A stretch of DNA of 64,000 nt from Rutpela maculata (lineage: Eukaryota; Arthropoda; Insecta; Coleoptera; Cerambycidae): the NCBI GenBank assembly GCA_936432065.2, contig OW386285.2, positions 105,281,869 to 105,345,868 on the forward strand, written 5' to 3'. A program made the translations under genes and the position numbers. Below, piece after piece: positions 54,763-64,000 of this stretch (position 1 is the stretch's first letter; every line of letters starts with the position of its first letter). The notes under the pieces were generated by a model. That model searched no databases. It was not told where the DNA came from and was given only the letters and a program-made list of their open reading frames with translations.

Positions 54763-55994
54763 TAAAAATTGAGTTCCAGTACAAAGCGCTTCGCCGACTC
54801 GTGACGTCATTCTGCATAAACACTACTCATTTCAAACCAGCAAGAAGATAAAACAGATATAATTTAAGAGAGAAACACAACACCCACCACATGCTTGGGG
54901 CTTGTGCATTATATATAATTAACATAACCTCAATTGTTATGTTTTTTGAGTTTATTCTCATTTTTAATGTTTGTATACTCATTTTTAGCTTGGAGCCAAA
55001 CTGTCTCCAAGCAAATATTTAAAAATTCACGCAAATAATTTTTCAATATTGTTGATTGATACAAATTGACTGCTAATTATAGCTATAGGTTAGATTCTTA
55101 ACCTGCAAAAAGTGTCTTATTTTATTGTGACAAACTATTGAAACTTCATAAGCATTACATTGAACTAGATTTTGGTTGAAAGTACAAGAACCAGGCAGAA
55201 ATTTTAATAACAGCTACGTAATACTTGTTAATCTTAAGAAATATATATTTTTGAGGTTAGCTGTGAAGTCACATTAAAATGCAAATGCAAAGTGCCGTCA
55301 CGCGAAGCTCTGCCCCGTTTTAGCGCGATCTAACTTTGGTAATTTATTTAAGCGCTTAAAGGTCCTAATAAAAACCTAAAAATTTGGAAATTGCTTTAAA
55401 AAGTGTTCTACTTTCGATTTCTAAAAAAAAAAAAAAAAAAATGCTGAACAGGCCCATTCTGATCAAATCTTGACCTTTTATGATTCACTAAAACTAAAAA
55501 TTAATTGAAAACATCTGAGTGCCGGTTCATATGTACTTTGGTCAGCAGGATCAAAATAAGCAAACATATACAGGTTGTTCTATTTAAAATTTTGATTTTC
55601 ATGTAAATTGCATCGAAAATTAAAATTATCCATTTTGGCTTTTTACATCACATACTTGAACCAGTGGCGTAGCCAGAATTTCGGTTTGGGAGGAGCCCAA
55701 ACAAAAAAATTCTAAGAGTTGATAAAAATAACTGAATTATAGATGAGAAGTACCTACACTTTACACTGTAAATTTGAGTCGCCTCTTACTTTTTGTAGCA
55801 AATATGTTGAGAACGAAATCTTAATCAATTTTTAAATTAGAATTAGTCCTTATACTGACAATTACGTGGGGGGGGGCTGGCCCCTTCAGGCTCCCCCCTG
55901 GTTAGAGGACCGTCCCTATGGGCCACACTTTTTAAAGTCATAAAATAAAATATTGAAGTTTTGGCTTTGACTTTTGCGCTTGGGTTATTCCCCC
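54763..55994. other. No gene recognised; possible TE ends
   Basis: CAGTGGCGTAGCCAGAATTTC at about 55662 resembles the hAT end at 58732-58992 (GGCGCAGCCAG). No partner end was found; a G-run and C-run at 55867-55905 resemble the interior of that element. An A18 run lies at 55424-55441. Confidence 0.35.
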
Positions 55995-56142
55995 AGGGCC
56001 AGTTGTACGAACTAAGTTGAGCCAAGTTCAGCTTGAACCAAGATCAAAAGCCATATTTACAATTATTGTAACAATCGTAACCTTGACTTTTGATCTTGGT
56101 TCAAGCTGAACTTGGCTCAACTTAGTTCGTACAACTGGCCCT
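55995..56142. mobile_element. Near-perfect 148-bp palindromic MITE
   Basis: The two arms are identical for 56 bp from AGGGCCAGTTGTACGAAC inward, then diverge at a short AT-rich centre of about 35 nt. The outer sequence GGGCCAGTTGTACGAA is of the kind seen in insect miniature elements. No clear target duplication. RNA from it would form a long hairpin. Confidence 0.9.
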
Positions 56143-56754
56143 TAGCTATATTATTGAATAATTTGACTACAACTTTTCCTTTAAAACAGTTGTAGATAAA
56201 ATCTTGTACCTATAGAAAACGTTACTAAAACCGTGTATTAGGCACTTGACGTGTTGCCTATTTTGGCTTTGCCTCAGCGGAGAAATTCATGTTGCATGCC
56301 TAAAACACTAGCTTTTCGCAACTTGTTGCATAAATAATAATTTATTTTACATTTCATTTATAACTATATTAAATGTATGTAGGAAAGTTCAGCCCGAAGA
56401 AGGTTTGAATATTTGAGTATATTACTGACTGAATCATTAGTTCAAAGTCTGTCTCAGCGTTTATGGCGATTGTACGGCTCGAGCTACGCCTTGCTTTAAG
56501 ATTTGTTCTCACTCATACACATATTAAGCGGTAATTGTAAAGCGACCTTCCATTCTATAAAACTTCTACAATTATACATTCATCTCTTTCCTTCTTTCAT
56601 GCTGTTAAAATCGATAATAGGGCAAAGTACAATGTTTGTGTCCGCTCAATTATTTTCGACATAGCCATGCGACAATATTTTGGATTTTAAATAGGTAATA
56701 GGGCAACTAAATAATTATCGCTTGAATAATGGATTTTTTTAAATTTATGTCTTG
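56143..56754. other. No gene recognised
   Basis: AT-rich sequence without an ORF. GCCTATTTTGGCTTTGCCTCAG (56252) and GCTCGAGCTACGCC (56475) are the only GC-richer parts. Confidence 0.4.
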
Positions 56755-56769
56755 AAAAAGGTCTTTTTT

Positions 56770-57480
56770 CAAATAGGCTAAAAATTTCAATAGTAACACC
56801 CATATATAAAACAGGTGATAGGACAGTAATAAGTAATTATAGACCGATCTCAGTAATAAACAATATTGCAAAAGTTTTAGAAAAATGTTTTAAAAATAGA
56901 TTATTAGAACATTTAAATTATAACAAAATTCTTTCCCCCAACCAATATGGCTTTAAAGAAGGTATGAGCACTGATGATGGTATATACTGGGTTATGAAAA
57001 CTATATATAATTCTGTAGATAATAATATGAAACAAATTGCAATATTTTTAGACCTGGCCAAGGCTTTCGATACAGTGTCCCGTGAAATATTAGTTAATCA
57101 ATTGTATGAATATGGTATAAAAGGTATTGCTGACGATTTGTTCAGAAGTTACCTTCAAAATAGGGAACAGTGTGTAAAAATTGGCGAAAGTAAAAGTGCT
57201 TTAAAAAAAAATTAAATATGGCATTCCCCAAGGGACCAGTTCTGTTTAAAATGGACAGACCACGTTCAACAATTAAACAACAAAATGCACAAGTTAGTTT
57301 GGAAATTCTACCACCTAAAAAATATTTTGCTCTTTAATACATCAAAGACACTGTATCATGCCTTGGTCGAGTCAATTCTTAGATATGGAATAATAATATG
57401 GGGAAGTGCTTATTCAACAAATCTAGAATCTTTAAATGTCTCGCAAAAACATATTAGTCAACAATTATTCAAGCAATTTA
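56770..57480 (+). pseudogene. RT fragment lacking the catalytic YADD region
   Basis: It has NYRPISVINNIAKVLEK, NQYGFKEGMSTDDG, FLDLAKAFDTVSRE and YLQNREQCVKIG (to 57215). Then IPQGTS is joined directly to KWTDHVQQLNNKMHKLVWKF (57250), deleting the YADD and thumb start. It then has YHALVESILRYGIIIWG and is cut at 57481 by the Harbinger-like element. Confidence 0.82.
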
Positions 57481-58420
57481 GGGCCGGTTTTATAGGTACG
57501 GATTAAACCAAAGTTTAACTAGAAGTTTAAACTCAAGTTTTACTGGAGGTTTAAACTTTGGATTTTAGTGCTAAAATGCCGTTTTATAGGTGCTTGTCAA
57601 GATCGTCAGTTATATCGCCATTTTGTCAGTTGGTAGCATAGTGACAAATTGGCGATTGATATCATTTTCATTACTGGTGCTTTGACTTTTCGCGATGGGT
57701 GAAAGATCTTTTAATTTCAACGTCAGTGAAATCAAACTATTGAGAATTAGTTAAAAAACGTAAAGATGTAATCGAAGGCAAGAAAAGTGATTCGGTTACT
57801 TGGAAGGATAAGGCAAATGTTAGTCTAATATGTTCTAATACTATATGCACACATTCTTTAGATATTCGAAATATACCGTGTGTGTAGTCGCGGGCTAGGC
57901 ATGGGGAGTAGAATTACAACATCGCATGTGCCAGCTGGCTGAAATGAAATAACAGAGCTGGAATGCTCCACCAATGGACGAATTTACGGCTGCCGGTGTT
58001 GTCATATTTCTCGCGCTACGTGAATGTACATGCCTAGTGGGAAATTACACGCACGGTATCTATAAATTCTTTGTTATTCCATATCTTGGTCTCTCTTGGA
58101 ATTTTCATGCACGACGAGGTGCTTATATTATATTTATAACACCATCTTCATGTTGTTAAAATGTCCTCAAAAATATTGAAAATGTCCATTTCCTATAACT
58201 TTTTTCTTTAGAGAATATATAATAGGTAATTATTTGTAGGTTAAGTTGAAATTTGAAGTTTGCATAGAGTGCAACATCCTTCAAAATTTTGCTAATTAAT
58301 CAACGTAAGCGTGCAAAACCTGAGTTTAAACTTAAGATTGGCAGTTATATAACGTACTTTTTGACAAAACTTAGAGTTAACTATCAGATCTAAGTTAAAC
58401 GGAACCTATAAAACCGGCCC
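57481..58420. mobile_element. PIF/Harbinger-like element, 940 bp, with a Myb-like remnant
   Basis: Ends are inverted: GGGCCGGTTTTATAGGTACG and, reversed, GGGCCGGTTTTATAGGTTCC. The flanking trinucleotides are TTA and TCA, close to the 3-bp TNA duplication of PIF/Harbinger. Subterminal AAGTTTAAAC repeats occur. On the + strand at 57696-57820 the frames encode MGERSFNFNVSEIKLL and, after a frameshift, KKRKDVIEGKKSDSVTWKDK, the pattern of the Myb/SANT-like DNA-binding protein that these transposons encode. A DDE transposase was not recognised. Confidence 0.72.
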
Positions 58421-58423
58421 TCA

Positions 58424-58720
58424 ATGTATTTAATCTTCAACTTTTATATATCAAGTCTATTCTTTACACAAACATAAAAATCTACTGAAAGCAATACAAC
58501 ATGAACACAACACAAGGCAAAAATATAACCTAAATGTTACAATACCTCAAACCAGACACACTACAACAAAAAAGATTTATAACTTATTACGGTCCTAAAT
58601 TTTATAATATTTTACCAGCCCATTTTAAGCAATATAATAACATAAGTTTATTCTGTGATAAAATATCTGATTACTTAAAATTTTATAAGATATTTAGTAG
58701 GTGGTTAATATATTTGGATA
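58424..58720 (+). pseudogene. ORF2 C-terminal tail of the non-LTR element
   Basis: It encodes NLQLLYIKSILYTNIKIY, a stop, and then TLQQKRFITYYGPKFYNILP and HFKQYNNISLFCDKISDYLK, comparable to the tails of the copies at 30.1 kb and 33.1 kb. It is cut by the hAT MITE at 58732. Confidence 0.75.
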
Positions 58721-58731
58721 ACATACATAAG

Positions 58732-58992
58732 CATGGGCGCAGCCAGGGGGGGAGCCATGGGGCCCGGGCCCCCCCCAAGCCGTCTTCCATGAGCCAAAAA
58801 ATAAAGAAGCAGTACAAAGCAGTATCTAAATTATCCTTTGAAATAAATATTTTGTAATTAATGCCAATATTATCTAACACAGGAATCTACATACACATCC
58901 GTTTTCAACCATTTTCTGAAAAATTTTCCTCATCCTCTGGGGAGGCCGGTTCTATTGCCCCCCCCCAGATGAATTTTCTGGCTGCGCCACTG
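58732..58992. mobile_element. hAT-type MITE, 261 bp, TSD TACATAAG
   Basis: Ends CATGGGCGCAGCCAG and, reversed, CAGTGGCGCAGCCAG are inverted repeats. A perfect 8-bp duplication TACATAAG flanks it (58724-58731 and 58993-59000). G- and C-rich runs sit near the left end and near 58955. Confidence 0.92.
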
Positions 58993-59291
58993 TACATAAG
59001 TAATATAATTAGTATAATATTGTCATTTAGGATTGCGATCATCATATAGGCAAATTTTAAATTTTAAAAAATTTTAAATTTTAATTTTTAAATAATAAAT
59101 TTTGGTATAGTTAAATTGCCATTGGTACACACACAGATTATATTTTTAATCTAGGTGTACTACATAAATAGATAAATAATGTTATATACTATTAATATAT
59201 ATATAATGCATTGTTTTTTATTAAGTTCTCAAATGTTGTGTAAACATTCTATTGTAAATTGAAACCCAATAAATTTGATTTGATTTGATTC

Positions 59292-59666
59292 AAGCTATAT
59301 TTGTATTGAATATTGTTGTATAAAATTAAATTAAGCTTGAGTGTAATTAAATGTTTTCAATATACTCGAAATGTTTTAAAAACATTTTACAAAATATTTT
59401 CGAAATTATTTAAATAAAATTAAATATTTTGAAAATGTCCATTCATGCACCCGCAAAATACTTTAATAATATTGTGAAAACTTTTAATCATATTTAATTA
59501 AATATTGTAAAATACTAAAATATTTTCAAAAAACGCTCTGACCACTTATTTATTCCATCGTGGACCTAATGGACGGACTGATGCTGTTTCAAAGTGATGT
59601 CACCTGCATTAACTCCACACGTTTTGACTTATAGTGTAGCACAATGTATGAATATATCATGTATAT
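59292..59666. other. AT-rich sequence, nothing recognised
   Basis: TATTTTCAAAATATTT-like motifs recur in both orientations from 59340 to 59530. No ORF. Confidence 0.4.
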
Positions 59667-61767
59667 TGTAGAAGAACGCACTACCGGGCGTCAAAATGAC
59701 GCGACACCAATTTATTTCTCAGGGGGCGCCAGTCGCGTATTACCCCGTTCTTCTACCTCCCAGGCGGGTTCGAGATAAGATGCACTTCGGTAGCCGAGTA
59801 ATGGGACCAAGGCTGCACTACCACAGATCGGAAACTACGCTCTCTCTGGACCCGAATTCCCTCGTTAGGGGTTTAGGCACCTCTTAATTTCCTGAATTTT
59901 TGCATAAAAAAATCCCAACCGAAGAATTTCTCTGCGGAGGGATTAGTTTTGGTACGCGAAAATCACGTTTAGGTCCATTAATAACGGAATATATTTCTCA
60001 AAAAACGCATAAAAAAATCCCTATCAAACCTCCGTAAGCAACCAGAAGGTCGAACGTTAATGCGAATTAACTCGACACATCCGGTTTTCTATACGAAAGT
60101 TCCAGGGATTATAGACCGTCAACAGGCCTCAAGATCAATTAAGAAATATTAGTTCAAAGAATCCGTTTATTTAACAGAATTGGTTATACAAAATTCTCAA
60201 GATAAGAATCGTGCCTTCCCCAATCAAGGTAGTGACTTTCAGACCATACAAGCGAGAGCGCTCACGCTAACGATCGATTAGGTAGAAAAGATTCATACGT
60301 ACCTTCTCAGAATCAAAATGTGAGCTTTTAGAATCATTTCAGACTCTGGGTAAATGAATAATTAAGGCTGACTGAAATTAACTTAAAAAAGTTTTACTAA
60401 ATGAATTTAGTTTCGCTAGAGACTACTTAGCTTTAAAGTTCTTGTATCGTGGAGATTCACGTACTCAAACACATTCAGAGGACTTATTACTGCATAAGTT
60501 GAGTGGCGTTCGATCAGTCCACGACTTACTAACCCTTATCACAGTCGATTAATATTATCGATTTGGCAGCGTCTCACCTTCGAGCGACTTTTAGGCAAAA
60601 TTGAATTTTTGGATTTTTATGCACAAGGCGTTTTCCTCTATAACTTTGTCATTTGAAAAGCCCTGTTATTGGCTTTTCTACCATCGCTTTGTCTGGACCA
60701 CTCAACGCGCTCGACCAAATTGCGAGCCGCTGGGTCAATCCAAACTCTTTCTATGCGAGAAACCGGCCTTGTACATGTGCATTGATTTTTATCAATTTTT
60801 GCTTATCGGCACTACGCCGGCTTTGACAAAATCTTCTATTTTGCCTTTCGGATGCAGTGCATCGTTAAAATTTTATGCTCATACTTTAGAATTGGGTTTT
60901 CAATGACCGTACCTCAAAGGTCGATGTCTTTGGTTGAGGAATAAAAAATAAAAAATAATTTAAATTATATTTTCGTGGTACTTTTTAAACTGACTTTATG
61001 GTACTTTTGAAAAATCCATTTTAAGACCAATTTTAGCGTACTTTTGAAAAATCGATTTTCGAGCCAAATTTCAAGGTACTTTTGAAAAACTAATCTGCGG
61101 GTGAAATTTTGGCGTACTTTTGAAAAATCGATTTTCAAGCCAAATTTCAAGGTACTTTTGAAAAACTAATCTGCGGGTGAAATTTTGGCGTACTTTTGAA
61201 AAATCGATTTTCAAGCCAAATTTCAAGGTACTTTTGAAAAGTTAATCCGCGGGTGAAATTTTGGCGTGCTTTTGAAAAATCGATTTTCAAGCCAAATTTC
61301 AAGGTACTTTTGAAAAGTTAATCTGCGGGTGAAATTTTGGCGTACTTTTGAAAAATCGATCTTCAAGCCAAATTTCAACGCAGTTTTGAAAAATTAGTCT
61401 GCAAGTGAAACTTTGGCGTACTTTCGATAAATCGATTCCTGGGCCAAATTTTGACGCCCTTCCAAAAATATTATTTTTCAAAGTCCAATTTATGGTACCT
61501 TTGAAAAAGTATATTATTCATAAATCTTTGTCATTATATACTTCTACTCTCATATTCTGAACCAAAAACATTTTTCCTAAGTGAAAATTCGGTGTTTCTT
61601 CGAATTTTCACCTGGTCATTTCCAACGCATTATAGAACCCAAAACGGCCCTTGTGGACTGATCTGCGCCTCTGCAGACTGCCAAAAATGTCTTTAAATGA
61701 AATTTTTGCCTAAGTCGAATTTTGATTATGTCTTCAACTTAGGACGATTTTGGAGAGTTCTACAACA
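59667..61767 (-). repeat. 3' LTR of a second gypsy element, about 2.1 kb
   Basis: On the minus strand it starts TGTTGTAGAACTC directly after a polypurine tract and ends GTTCTTCTACA. These ends are short inverted repeats of the TG...CA type. It contains a 76-bp tandem array (61000-61456). Only this LTR lies in the window, so its extent rests on the ends and the tract, not on comparison with the partner LTR. A TTGGTGTCGCG near 59706 on the minus strand resembles a primer-binding site and leaves some doubt about the outer border. Confidence 0.6.
61000..61456. repeat. 76-bp minisatellite inside the LTR, about six copies
   Basis: Units begin GGTACTTTTGAAAA at 61075, 61151, 61227, 61303 and (diverged) 61379, exactly 76 bp apart. 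Each unit is itself two related halves (GTACTTTTGAAAAA...). Flanking partial units extend the array. Open frames across it are by-products of the repeat. Confidence 0.95.
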
Positions 61768-61779
61768 CTCCCCTCCTTT
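61768..61779 (-). other. Polypurine tract of the second gypsy element
   Basis: Minus-strand AAAGGAGGGGAG immediately precedes TGTTGTAG, the start of the 3' LTR. Confidence 0.7.
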
Positions 61780-62926
61780 GGTTGAATCTTTTCTACTCAT
61801 CGATTGCCTTTAATTTCCATATTCACTTGTATGTCTGTATGCCTTCATTTGACGGTCTGACCTATGGTACAGATGTTTAAAAATAACGGCCTTAATTGGG
61901 GCAGACGGCTGATTCGCCTATCTAACTTAAAAATAAATACATTTTTTAAACAATACGCCAAGTTGATACAACATTTTTATCAACTTAATTACACCCGCGT
62001 CGAGGTGCGAAGCGAAGCGTAGCACAATTTTGATTAACGTCCACTCTCACTAATTCGTTGCACTCGCTTTTTCGCCCTGGTCTCGCTCTTGCTTAACTTC
62101 GGCCCTTTCTAGAAGAGGCTGTCTATATCTCCATGCCGCAGCATGGACGGTCCTCGCCTTTGAGTTCCAGACTTCACCATGCCGCGCCCTTGCGACAGGC
62201 TGGGTCATCTTTCCATTTCTGCACATGGAAAATGCTGTTCAGCAACTAGATTGACTTTTTAGCAAGTCGTCGACTGGGACGCGTCGACTAACAAACACAA
62301 TGTGTTGTTTTTAATGAAATATTTTTCTAACATGAATTTTGTTAACTTATAATGGTTAGAAATTGGTTCTTCGTAAGGTAGATTGAATCGGCTTACGATA
62401 CTCGTGCGGTCATCACTACTTTGTGAAAAAAGTATAAAAAAAAAAATTGAAGCGTCTTCTTGAGCGAAGAACGGCTTCTGAAACTCGTCTCGTAGTTTCT
62501 ACTTGTAAGGTAGATTAAATTGGCTTACGATACTCGTGCGGTCATCACGACTTGTGAAAAAAGTATAAAAAAAAAAATTGAAGCGTCTTCTTGAGTGAAG
62601 AACGGCTTCTGAAACTCGTAGTTTCCATTTGGGGTATACGTTAATTTTGTTGACTTAAAATGATTAAAATAGAAGTTGTCTTCTTGCATAAGAAAAACAG
62701 CTTCCGAAACTCGTACTGATTCGTACTTATGCCTACGTCCATTACTCGAAATTGGCGGCTCTCGCTCTTGAGAAGCTAGGCTTACCGGATCGCGCTCTTG
62801 CGTCGGGTTCGCCGTCTTTCCATGTCTGCTCATGGAGTAGACTTTAAATTTTCGATTCGACCGCATATAGGTCAAAATCGCCACTTAGAATTTTGAGAAA
62901 AAATAAAAAAAAAGCGAAAACGGCTA
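61780..62926 (-). other. Untranslated 3' internal region of the second gypsy element
   Basis: About 1.15 kb between the pol stop and the polypurine tract. A 132-bp unit (GTAAGGTAGATT...GAAACTCGT) is duplicated in tandem at 62373 and 62505, with a partial third copy near 62650. CTCGCTCTTG and CATG-centred palindromes (CCATTTCTGCACATGG) occur twice. The 119-codon minus frame at 62525-62884 spans the duplication and shows no env-like features. Confidence 0.6.
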
Positions 62927-64000
62927 TTAGCCGTGGTCGATCTCAGAAATATCTAGAGGTGACTCTTCTATATCTGGCTCATCTCGAGCATCATCGGGAT
63001 CTCGACTTATTACATCCGGCTGATCTTGAGCACTTGCGGGAACATTGATTTGAACTAGTGTGGTATCGCTACGTCGCTCTGACCTGGGCGCGATCTCATT
63101 GTCTGATGAGGAAGCGTCGTCACTAAGATGAGTTTCATCCGGACTATCTTCTGATTCTTCAGACAATTCCAATTCAACATCGGGATCTCCCTTAGGTGCC
63201 GGCCTGATGGCATCGACATGTAATCTCGTCGAAGTTACTCCCTTGTGAATTAGGTAAACTTCATTGGACAATCTCTTTAAAACCTTGTGTGGCCCACTCC
63301 ACGACGGTGTGAAGGTATGATCCTTCCTGATCCTTTTAGTCATTACCATATCTCCCACTTTATATACGACCGGCGTTACCGCCACTTTGGGCGCGTAACG
63401 CCATTGGTAATTTGTTTGATTTTTACGAATCTCCTTGACTCTTTCAAGGCGGGGAACGTCCGCTTGATTACGACGTTCTTGTCTATAAGCGAACATATTC
63501 CAATCACCAATCTGCGGTAATTCATAGCCGAGTACTACGAAACTGGGCGTATGCCCCGTAGCGGCGTTTTTTCTTGTTCTCAAGATATATGCCATCTGAC
63601 TAACATGTCGATCCCACTCGTCGTTGGGTGAACCATATAATAAGGTTTTTAAGATCTTCTTAGCTTCTTGCACCCTCCTTTCTATTGGATTGGCCTGTTG
63701 GTGGTAAGCTGCTGTGAAGAATCTTTCAATATTGTTACGTGTACAGAACGTATCGTAAAAGCCGGAATTGAAGTGGCCTCCCTGGTCGGAAATGATGACC
63801 CTCGGAACGCCATATCTCGCCACTAGTTCCTCTTCGATAAATTGTGCTATTGTTTTTCCACTGACTTGGGTGAACGCCTTGGCTTCGACCCACTTACTAA
63901 ATACATCCTCTACCATTAATATATATCGGTTATCTGCATCTTTGGTTCGCTGAAGCGGTCCGATTACATCGACGCTTAGAACTTCGAACGGATGCGATGG
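62927..64000 (-). CDS. pol: Gypsy Pol, integrase C-terminal part, cut by the window edge
   Basis: The frame is open from the window edge (64000, in PSHPFEVLSVDVIGPL) to the stop at 62927. Integrase core residues visible: Asp of SVDVIGP, Asp of IISDQGGHF, and Glu of NPIERRVQEAK, giving a complete D,D,E set. A chromatin/GPY-F-like segment follows (FTPSWSGPHKVLKRLSNEVY), then an acidic Ser/Asp/Glu tail of about 90 residues. No stops interrupt it, so the element may be intact upstream. Protease, RT and RNase H would lie outside the window. Confidence 0.88.
   Translation of the reverse strand, partial: PSHPFEVLSVDVIGPLQRTKDADNRYILMVEDVFSKWVEAKAFTQVSGKTIAQFIEEELVARYGVPRVIISDQGGHFNSGFYDTFCTRNNIERFFTAAYHQQANPIERRVQEAKKILKTLLYGSPNDEWDRHVSQMAYILRTRKNAATGHTPSFVVLGYELPQIGDWNMFAYRQERRNQADVPRLERVKEIRKNQTNYQWRYAPKVAVTPVVYKVGDMVMTKRIRKDHTFTPSWSGPHKVLKRLSNEVYLIHKGVTSTRLHVDAIRPAPKGDPDVELELSEESEDSPDETHLSDDASSSDNEIAPRSERRSDTTLVQINVPASAQDQPDVISRDPDDARDEPDIEESPLDISEIDHG

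Larger units (their letters stand above)
56755..59291 (+). mobile_element. 5'-truncated non-LTR element with (GATTT)n tail, broken by two DNA elements
   Basis: It begins within the RT (KISIVTPIYKTGDRTVI), continues with an internal deletion, is interrupted by the Harbinger-like element (57481-58420) and by a hAT MITE (58732-58992), and ends AATAAATTTGATTTGATTTGATT at 59267-59290. The ORF2 C-terminus resumes at 58424-58720 (QKRFITYYGPKFYNILP). Confidence 0.82.

Noticed and set aside
59700..59735. Primer-binding site of a second LTR element at TTGGTGTCGCG (minus)
   Set aside because: It would require an internal region to the left of 59700, where no LTR-element coding sequence is present; kept only as a doubt about the LTR border.
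60601..60906. 101-codon plus-strand ORF
   Set aside because: Lies inside the LTR with no recognisable protein features.
60965..61481. Minus-strand frames with repeated NRFFKST-like residues
   Set aside because: They are translations of the 76-bp minisatellite in the LTR; repeat length (76) is not a multiple of three.
62525..62884. Possible env or third ORF of the second gypsy element
   Set aside because: No signal peptide, membrane segment or furin-like site, and the frame spans a tandem duplication.

Overview
This window looks like arthropod nuclear DNA, most probably insect. It is AT-rich, introns are visible, and almost all recognisable coding sequence belongs to transposable elements (TEs) of insect type: Ty3/gypsy LTR elements, Jockey/CR1-type non-LTR elements with short tandem-repeat tails, and hAT and PIF/Harbinger miniature elements. 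No bacterial operons, rRNA or CRISPR were seen. The species cannot be named from the sequence.

The only credible host gene is on the + strand: the 5' end of what I read as an axonemal outer-arm dynein heavy chain (DNAH5/DNAH8 type). Exon 1 is 34668-34811, exon 2 is 48998-49220 and exon 3 is 49276-49418. The exons join in phase with GT/AG borders. Intron 1 is about 14.2 kb and filled with TEs, intron 2 is only 55 bp, and intron 3 runs on past the recognisable sequence.

Layout. 1-3541: two hAT miniature elements and a 126-bp tandem array. 3542-19913: a four-level nest. A small hairpin-ended element contains a minus-strand gypsy element (3993-19718, TSD ATAT). That contains a full-length minus-strand Jockey-like element (9018-18370, 14-bp TSD). 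That in turn contains a 5'-truncated plus-strand non-LTR element (10991-14572). 20513-34500: TA microsatellite, a series of degenerate non-LTR copies on both strands, a foldback element with a Cys-rich ORF, and TIR elements. 34668-49418: the dynein 5' exons, with intron 1 carrying a TGACGTCA-rich TIR element, a degenerate CR1-like element broken by three DNA elements, and several foldback repeats. 49907-51200: a decayed DNA transposon with reiterated subterminal motifs. 51200-56750: foldbacks, a near-perfect 148-bp palindrome and a zinc-finger gene remnant. 56755-59291: a non-LTR copy interrupted by a Harbinger-like and a hAT element. 59667-64000: the 3' half of a second gypsy element with a 2.1-kb LTR, cut by the window edge.

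The two most unusual signals are these. First, in the innermost non-LTR element ORF1 and ORF2 share one reading frame, separated by a single UAG that sits in a UAG-CAR-YYA readthrough context with no Met before the endonuclease domain. Second, tRNA-like modules (A and B boxes) lie inside at least three TIR elements of two families. All calls come from reading the sequence by eye; no database search was run.
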